Shown here: piece after piece, positions 6,749-11,584 of the stretch | Layout of the letters: the number at the start of each line of letters is the position of its first letter | Numbering within the stretch: position 1 is the first letter of the stretch | NCBI GenBank assembly: GCA_900321515.1 | Contig: ONWI01000102.1 | Location: forward strand, 1 to 14,652 | DNA length: 14,652 nucleotides | Direction: 5' to 3' | Source of the DNA: an uncultured Eubacteriales bacterium | Lineage (GTDB): Bacteria; Bacillota; Clostridia; Oscillospirales; Acutalibacteraceae | Made by a program: the position numbers and the translations under genes | The notes under the pieces: model-generated | Databases searched by the model: none | What the model saw: only the letters and a program-made list of their open reading frames with translations | What the model was told of the DNA's origin: nothing

Positions 6749-8356
6749 TCACTCCGAAACAGCCATCTGTTCTTTTGGCTTGCCCACATAGAATGACATT
6801 TTCTCGGATGGCTGCCAGTCATATTCGCCTGATGATTCCACAGCCGAAACAACCGTCTCATATTTACCGTCAGGCAGACCGCTGAGAGTATATTCCGTCC
6901 CGCCGGATACTTTTTTATTCAGATATGCCCTGTTGTTGCGGTAAATACGCAGCATATATTCTGAAACGCCTTCACAGTAATTCCAATTAAGAGTTACATC
7001 CGCTTTGCGCGGGTAATAAGCATCGGCAGAATCTATTACAATCTGCCGCTTGTTGCCGACATCAAAGCCGTACTTCTCTGATGAAGCCGTCTGCAAGCCT
7101 CCGTTTTCATTTATTGCGTCTACCCGGAATTCATAGTAACCGTCATCCGGCTCAAAAGAAAGCGAACAGGAATTCAGGTTCGCTTCGCGAAATATCTCCC
7201 CGCCGTCGCGCGATACTGTCACATGATAGCTGGTGGCGCCTGCACAAGAAGTCCATCTGACGGTGATATTATCTCCGGAAGCGAAATATTTTCCTTCGGA
7301 AGTAATAACCGGAGCATCAAGCCGTCCGACAGTGAAACGCTTGCCGCTTGCCGCCCTGTGTGAACCGCTCACGGCAGTGACGGAAACCTCATAACTGCCG
7401 TTCCCATTATCGATCATGTAATGTTCTGACGTCTGCACCTGCTCTTCCACAATGCACTCGCCGTCTCTTGCCACATCCAGCAGATAATAGCTCGCACCCG
7501 GCACAGCAGCCCAGCTCATTTCAACAGCGGCGCCCTGTGCGTAACAGTCGTGGTCAATCATTAGTTCCGGAGCTGTCACCGACGGGTCGGAACCAGTCAC
7601 GTTTATCCTGCTTACCGTGCTGTAAATGCTGCCTTTATACTCCAGAAATCCGTCGCTGTTGACTGCGGAATCCTTACTGACAACCACTTTATGAGCAACT
7701 GGCGGAGTCTGCTCATAAATAACGAATGAATCGTCTGTGACGTCTCCGATCCAAATAATATGTCCTTTTTTGCTAAGGGCGTCGCCCGCCTGTATCATAT
7801 CTGCCCTCGCCTCGGTGATATGACTCGCATATGTACTTGCCTCAATTCTGCTCACACTGTCATAGCGGGGATTATCTCCGTCCATAAACGAGCCGCCAAA
7901 GATTTCGCTTATAAAAGTAGCACAGCAGGAGCCGTAAACCGGTCCGGTGCGCCACTTGTTGTTTTTGCTGGCGCATCTGGCTTTTACGGAATAATTGCCG
8001 GCAGTAACTTCACTGTACTGCGCCATTGAAAGCAGGCTGTCGCTTACCTCCTCGCTTGTAAAAAGCGTGTAAGGCATTCCCCTGACGGTGCTTCCGGCAG
8101 GGAAAACAGCGGCTCCGTTGTACAGACTATTGTTCCAAGTCTCAACATCCTGCGAAGGGACCCACTCATAGTTTATTATCGCCTCCGCCCTCGCCCGCAT
8201 CTGAGCAAGGGTAGATGAGGTGATTCCGGCAGCGTCGGCATGCATTCCGCCGAATTCCGCGATAACGGTTATGAACATATCGGCGGCAAGCAACACCGCT
8301 GCCATCATTACCGCAAGCCTCCTGCCATGTTTGTTTTTTCTCATCCTTATTATCAA
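6749..8356 (-). CDS. Secreted NlpC/P60-like protein with three Fn3-like repeats
   Basis: The product is 535 residues and a clear paralogue of the first 520 residues of the 906-residue protein encoded downstream. It has a signal peptide (about 12-43), an NlpC/P60-like region (about 47-245) with Cys145 in GSCCATFISE, His199 in KKGHIIWIGD and YEQTPP, then three fibronectin-III-like repeats (about 253-344, 345-434, 435-525). It stops shortly after FYVGKP, where the paralogue continues into a fourth repeat, Big_2-like domain and the shared C-terminal module. A probable relic of that module lies just downstream (6641-6721), suggesting truncation of a longer ancestor. Start is TTG at 8354-8356 because GGAGG at 8364-8368 is 7 bases away; the in-frame ATG at 8342-8344 would have a 19-base gap. 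It probably acts at the cell wall; substrate unknown. Confidence 0.85.
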   Translation of the reverse strand: MIIRMRKNKHGRRLAVMMAAVLLAADMFITVIAEFGGMHADAAGITSSTLAQMRARAEAIINYEWVPSQDVETWNNSLYNGAAVFPAGSTVRGMPYTLFTSEEVSDSLLSMAQYSEVTAGNYSVKARCASKNNKWRTGPVYGSCCATFISEIFGGSFMDGDNPRYDSVSRIEASTYASHITEARADMIQAGDALSKKGHIIWIGDVTDDSFVIYEQTPPVAHKVVVSKDSAVNSDGFLEYKGSIYSTVSRINVTGSDPSVTAPELMIDHDCYAQGAAVEMSWAAVPGASYYLLDVARDGECIVEEQVQTSEHYMIDNGNGSYEVSVTAVSGSHRAASGKRFTVGRLDAPVITSEGKYFASGDNITVRWTSCAGATSYHVTVSRDGGEIFREANLNSCSLSFEPDDGYYEFRVDAINENGGLQTASSEKYGFDVGNKRQIVIDSADAYYPRKADVTLNWNYCEGVSEYMLRIYRNNRAYLNKKVSGGTEYTLSGLPDGKYETVVSAVESSGEYDWQPSEKMSFYVGKPKEQMAVSE

Positions 8357-8387
8357 TTAAATACCTCCAGGTCGATAATATATATTT

Positions 8388-8416
8388 AGTTTACAATAAT
8401 ATCCATACAAAGTCAA
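8388..8416 (-). promoter_or_regulatory. Sigma-A promoter of the 535-residue protein gene
   Basis: The minus strand has TTGACT (8411-8416) and TAAACT (8388-8393) with a 17-base spacer, ahead of GGAGG and the TTG start. The -35 lies within the same CTATTGACT (8411-8419) as in the two other large surface-protein genes. Confidence 0.7.
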
Positions 8417-8447
8417 TAGAATAATCCCTCGCTAAAATAATTCAGCA

Positions 8448-8491
8448 TCCCCGGCAGATTCCCTGATAGGATTCAGGAAATCTGCCGGGGA
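8448..8491. other. Strong orphan hairpin in the divergent intergenic region
   Basis: Arms 8449-8466 and 8473-8490 pair at 17 of 18 positions (CCCCGGCAGATT core) around a 6-base loop, extended by T8448/A8491. On the plus strand it is followed by CGGTTTTAAC; on the minus strand only by a diffuse AT-rich stretch. It lies upstream of both flanking genes, so it cannot be the terminator of either. It could end an unannotated small transcript or be a protein site or small repeat. Confidence 0.6.
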
Positions 8492-8495
8492 CGGT

Positions 8496-8760
8496 TTTAA
8501 CAAATCCGGCGTGCTTCTCCCGCGGCAGGAAAAGTCGGTACGGTTGAATGACGGGACTTTCGCAGATAAAAATCACAAATAGTTCCCGACATAAAGAGAA
8601 ACTGCCGATATTTGTTTATCCCGGAAGCTCCGCCGTACAGTCCCGCCGCCGACAGTGCCTTCCTTTTACATATTATGCCTCATTGACGGCAGCGTTATTA
8701 TATAATTTTGCAAAGCGCAATATACAAATTTTTTACAAATCATCACGCAGCCATAACAAA
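8496..8760. other. Gene-free intergenic stretch with potential RNA structure
   Basis: I find no convincing coding sequence here. Several local inverted repeats exist: AAAGTC (8531-8536) with GACTTT (8555-8560), ACAAATA (8575-8581) with TATTTGT (8609-8615), and GGAAG near 8633 with CTTCC followed by TTTT near 8662. The stretch is GC-richer than the promoter regions around it. I could not match it to a riboswitch class I know; no lysine-riboswitch landmarks were seen ahead of ddh, whose promoter lies downstream of this stretch. Confidence 0.3.
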
Positions 8761-8766
8761 ATATTA

Positions 8767-8795
8767 TTGACAATCCGCCGCTTAGTCTTTATTAT
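8767..8795 (+). promoter_or_regulatory. Sigma-A promoter of ddh
   Basis: TTGACA (8767-8772), 17-base spacer, TATTAT (8790-8795). The predicted leader is only about 40 bases, leaving no room for a riboswitch between promoter and gene, so ddh is probably expressed constitutively or controlled by a protein factor. Confidence 0.85.
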
Positions 8796-8843
8796 ATGTA
8801 GGAAGCATAAATAAACGTAACGTCAAGGAAGGATCTGAAGAAA

Positions 8844-9824
8844 ATGAAAATCGCAATTTACGGATACGGCAATCTCGGCAGAGGAGTGGAATTTGCAGTC
8901 AGACAGAACCCTGACACCGAACTTTTCGGAGTTTTCACCCGCAGACCGCCGGAAACGGTTAAGCCCGCATTCTCTGAAACAAAGGTTTATCCCGCCGCCG
9001 ACATCACGAATTACAAAAGCGACATCGACGTGCTGATCATATGCGGAGGCAGCGCCACCGATCTGCCCCGTATGACTCCGGCGCTTGCCGCGGACTTCAA
9101 CGTGATCGACAGCTTTGACACCCACGCCGATATTCCAAAGCATTTCGCCGCTGTTGACGAATCGGCGCGAAAGGGAGGCAAGATAGCAGTCATCTCCGTC
9201 GGCTGGGATCCCGGAATGTTTTCACTGAACCGCCTCTATGCCAACGCCATCCTGCCGGACGGCAAGGACTACACATTCTGGGGTAAGGGGGTAAGTCAGG
9301 GACATTCCGACGCTATCCGCCGCATAGACGGGGTACTGGACGCACGGCAGTACACCATTCCCGTGCAGTCCGCGCTTGACAGCGTTCGCGCGGGAGAGAA
9401 TCCGGAGCTGACCACCCGCGAGAAGCACACTCGCCTCTGCTATGTGGTAGCTGCGGAGGACGCAGACAAATCGCGCATCGAACGCGAGATAGTCACCATG
9501 CCCAAGTACTTCTCGGATTACGACACCACAGTAAACTTCATCTCTCAGGAAGAACTCGACCGTGACCACAAAGGTATTCCTCACGGCGGATTTGTAATAA
9601 GAACAGGAAAAACAGGCGCGGACAACTCAAGCAGTCATGTCATTGAATACAGCCTGAAGCTCGATTCCAACCCTGAATTTACTGCAAGCGTTCTCGTAGC
9701 TTTCGCAAGGGCCGCATACAGAATGTGCGGACGCGGCGACTGCGGCTGCAAGACAGTATTTGACATAGCTCCGGTGGATCTTTCGATAAAGACTCGTGAA
9801 CAGGTTATCGCCGAGATGCTTTGA
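8844..9824 (+). CDS. ddh: meso-Diaminopimelate D-dehydrogenase
   Basis: The 326-residue protein has the family's usual length and landmarks: the NADPH-binding GYGNLGRG (7-14), CGGSATDLP (67-75), the substrate-pocket region DTHADIP (92-98), SVGWDPGMFSLNR (118-130) and FWGKGVSQGHSDAIRRIDGV (145-164), which are highly conserved in Ddh. The cytoplasmic enzyme (EC 1.4.1.16) reversibly converts L-2-amino-6-oxopimelate (the open form of tetrahydrodipicolinate), ammonia and NADPH to meso-diaminopimelate. This gives a one-step route to the peptidoglycan cross-linking amino acid and lysine precursor. AAGGAAGGA at 8825-8833 precedes the ATG by 10 bases. It is a single-gene unit with its own promoter and terminator; no other lysine-pathway gene is nearby. 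The product fits thematically with the wall-active proteins to the left, but that link is only suggestive. Confidence 0.96.
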   Translation: MKIAIYGYGNLGRGVEFAVRQNPDTELFGVFTRRPPETVKPAFSETKVYPAADITNYKSDIDVLIICGGSATDLPRMTPALAADFNVIDSFDTHADIPKHFAAVDESARKGGKIAVISVGWDPGMFSLNRLYANAILPDGKDYTFWGKGVSQGHSDAIRRIDGVLDARQYTIPVQSALDSVRAGENPELTTREKHTRLCYVVAAEDADKSRIEREIVTMPKYFSDYDTTVNFISQEELDRDHKGIPHGGFVIRTGKTGADNSSSHVIEYSLKLDSNPEFTASVLVAFARAAYRMCGRGDCGCKTVFDIAPVDLSIKTREQVIAEML

Positions 9825-9837
9825 TTTTTCATTCATA

Positions 9838-9886
9838 AGAGCCTGTTCAGAATCTCTCCGCATACGCTTATACACTGAACAGGCGC
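9838..9886. repeat. Short hairpin element related to the MITE-like repeats
   Basis: Arms GCCTGTTCAG (9841-9850) and CTGAACAGGC (9875-9884) are a perfect 10-bp inverted repeat starting 14 bases after the ddh stop. The left end, AGAGCCTG followed by ATCTCTCC and a TACG, parallels the left end of the elements at 11276 and 14566 (AGAGCCTG, TATCTCT, CACG). It may be a short internally deleted member. There is no T run after it, so it is not by itself a classical terminator. Confidence 0.45.
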
Positions 9887-9897
9887 TATGCAATTCA

Positions 9898-9940
9898 CAC
9901 GGTGCGCATCCTCAGTGAAGGACGCGCACCGTGTTTTTTT
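9898..9940 (+). terminator. Rho-independent terminator of ddh
   Basis: A perfect 10-bp stem, CACGGTGCGC (9898-9907) with GCGCACCGTG (9924-9933), extended by one A-T pair, is followed directly by seven T. It is oriented for ddh. In the opposite direction no U-tract follows, so it is unlikely to end spoIVB efficiently. Confidence 0.93.
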
Positions 9941-9974
9941 CATGACATTTTACTCCGGCGAATCGACATGGGAA

Positions 9975-11156
9975 TTACTCTTCATCAGGTCTGTTGAGCA
10001 TATTTTCGGCAAATATGGCATAACCGCGCTTTGGGTCGTTTACAAACACATGCGTCACCGCACCGACGAATTTGCCGCCCTGAATGATCGGACTGCCGCT
10101 CATTCCCTGAATTATGCCGCCTGTCTGACTGAGCAGCCTTTCGTCGGTAACCCTTATGATCATGTTTTTGGTCGGTTCTCCGCCGTATTTAATATTCTCG
10201 ATTTCTATATCATACAGCCTCGGAACGCAGTCATTCGTAACGGTACAGAGTATCTTCGCCCTGCCCTGCTTTGTCTCCTGCTTAACCGCGGCTTCGTATT
10301 CGGTGAATTCCGGCAGCTCGGCTGTATATCTGCCGAAGGCTCCGCGGGCAGTGTTGCTCTCAAGCACTCCAAGTTCGCTGCCTCCGAGATATCCCACTAT
10401 CTCTCCCGCGCAGCCTCTTACTCCCCTTCTCACTCCGCCTACCCTTGCGGATACTATTTCACCGTCCTGTATCGGGATTATTTCGTGCGTGTCAGCGTCG
10501 CATATACCGTGTCCCAGACCGCCGAAGCTGCCGCTTTCCGGGTCGATATAAGTCAGCGTGCCTATACCGGCAGCGCTGTCACGCACCCACAGACCAGTTC
10601 TCAGGCAGCCGTCGGCGTCGGAACGGACGGGAGTGAGCTTTACGCTCCTGCGCTTTCCGTCTCTGTCGGTAAGCTCAAGCGTCAAAGTCCCTCTGGATTT
10701 TTTTACCGCCTCGGCAAAATCAGAATTGGTGTATACTGACCTGCCGCCAACCGAACGGATGATATCCCCCTGACGAACTCCGGAATCCTTTGCCGGATTG
10801 ACTCGCCTGCCGCAGGAATCAAAATCCGAAATACCCACCACCATCACTCCGTCGCTGTACATTCTCAGTCCGAACAGAGTTCCGGCAAGCATAACCTTTT
10901 TGGTGTTTTCCCTGCGGATTGCCACGTTCTTTACTCCAACCACTCCGAAGAGCTTTGCCTGTGCCGAGTCCGAACTGTCCCCGCTGCATTCCACTGAAAC
11001 CGGAAGCAATGTCGAAAGCCGGGAACTGCCGCTTTCATGCACAATCAGTTCATCCGGAAGCTGCAGCACGGTAATAAAGGAGCAGACAAGCGCAGCGGCG
11101 ACAACGCCGGCTGAAAGCATAAACAGCAGAGCGATTGCCTTTTTGCATTTGCGCAA
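9975..11156 (-). CDS. spoIVB: SpoIVB sporulation serine peptidase (S55)
   Basis: The protein has a membrane-spanning N-terminus (about residues 8-32 of the longest frame), a PDZ domain (about 90-180; SGVRQGDIIRSVGGR) and a C-terminal S55 peptidase domain. In the 395-residue numbering the triad is His218 in GGLGHGI, Asp340 in RVTDERLL and Ser355 in GMSGSPI; the 15-residue Asp-Ser spacing equals that of B. subtilis SpoIVB (Asp363, Ser378). SpoIVB is made in the forespore, crosses into the intermembrane space and cleaves SpoIVFA, which starts pro-sigma-K processing in the mother cell. TTG at 11154-11156 is preferred because GGAGGAGG (11163-11170) is 6 bases upstream; the in-frame TTG at 11160-11162 directly abuts that site. 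In Bacilli and many Clostridia spo0A follows spoIVB; here ddh faces it convergently instead. No clear sigma-G promoter could be picked. Confidence 0.95.
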   Translation of the reverse strand: MRKCKKAIALLFMLSAGVVAAALVCSFITVLQLPDELIVHESGSSRLSTLLPVSVECSGDSSDSAQAKLFGVVGVKNVAIRRENTKKVMLAGTLFGLRMYSDGVMVVGISDFDSCGRRVNPAKDSGVRQGDIIRSVGGRSVYTNSDFAEAVKKSRGTLTLELTDRDGKRRSVKLTPVRSDADGCLRTGLWVRDSAAGIGTLTYIDPESGSFGGLGHGICDADTHEIIPIQDGEIVSARVGGVRRGVRGCAGEIVGYLGGSELGVLESNTARGAFGRYTAELPEFTEYEAAVKQETKQGRAKILCTVTNDCVPRLYDIEIENIKYGGEPTKNMIIRVTDERLLSQTGGIIQGMSGSPIIQGGKFVGAVTHVFVNDPKRGYAIFAENMLNRPDEE

Positions 11157-11179
11157 AAACAACCTCCTCCTTCTATGCG

Positions 11180-11222
11180 TTATTGCGCGGATAAAAATTT
11201 AAAAATTTAAGCCGCGCAATAA
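11180..11222. promoter_or_regulatory. Perfect 11-bp inverted repeat upstream of spoIVB
   Basis: TTATTGCGCGG (11180-11190) and CCGCGCAATAA (11212-11222) are exact inverted copies around a 21-base AT-only-but-one loop made of A/T runs. The repeat begins 10 bases beyond the ribosome site of spoIVB, so it would lie in its promoter or leader. No T run follows on either strand, which argues against a terminator; operator or leader hairpin are the alternatives. Confidence 0.55.
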
Positions 11223-11275
11223 TAGCTTGCTCACATCTTTGCGTTAAACCCGTGACAAATTATCTTTCAATTGTA

Positions 11276-11446
11276 AGAGCCTGCTGACGTATCTCTACAC
11301 GCGCGTCTGGCACGCTGACTTTGGCAGCTGGCAGATCTTTCCGCCATATTTTGCCAGAAATCCTTGGTAATACCAAAATTTTTGCTTCATCCGGCAAAAA
11401 ATAGGTCGGCGCCATCCGCACACGTTGAGATATGTCAGCAGGCTCT
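11276..11446. mobile_element. MITE-like element, 171 bp, complete copy
   Basis: The left end AGAGCCTGCTGACGTATCTC (11276-11295) and the reverse complement of 11427-11446 agree at 19 of 20 positions, and similarity continues more weakly for about 16 more bases. The inside can fold: TTTTGCC with GGCAAAA, enclosing TTGGT/ACCAA. TAA is found at both junctions (11274-11276 and 11446-11448), a possible short target duplication. It encodes no plausible protein. A second copy, about 94% identical over the visible part and in the same orientation, starts at 14566 just after the TIR gene. Non-autonomous transposon-like repeat is the best call; a folded intergenic repeat of other origin is possible. Confidence 0.7.
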
Positions 11447-11503
11447 AAGATAGATTTATGATATGTAATTTGCAACAAAATCGTAAATTAATATTTATTT
11501 ATA

Positions 11504-11533
11504 TTGACATAGCAAATTCAATCATTGTATAAT
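11504..11533 (+). promoter_or_regulatory. Sigma-A promoter of the TIR/Sel1 gene
   Basis: TTGACA (11504-11509), an 18-base spacer and TATAAT (11528-11533): both hexamers are perfect. It lies between the MITE-like element and the gene, so expression does not depend on the element. The leader of about 45 bases contains GGCG/CGCC and T6/A7 complementary runs near 11544-11566 that could form alternative small hairpins, then AGGAGG (11573-11578), 6 bases before the ATG. Confidence 0.85.
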
Positions 11534-11584
11534 AGTTAGAAAACGGCGGTTTTTTCGCCAAAAAAATATCGCAGGAGGCGCGGT

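Noticed and set aside
8496..8843. Lysine riboswitch ahead of ddh
   Set aside because: The ddh promoter at 8767-8795 leaves a leader of about 40 bases, and no L-box landmarks were seen upstream.
9888..10739. Long plus-strand open frame antisense to spoIVB
   Set aside because: It overlaps a fully conserved spoIVB with intact triad, begins in the ddh terminator, and its translation shows no recognisable motif; it is a shadow of the coding strand.
11260..11478. 72-codon minus-strand open frame over the MITE-like element
   Set aside because: It spans the whole element and its terminal repeats; its resemblance to the frame at 1101-1304 (PDEAK) is explained by nucleotide homology of the repeats, not by a conserved protein.
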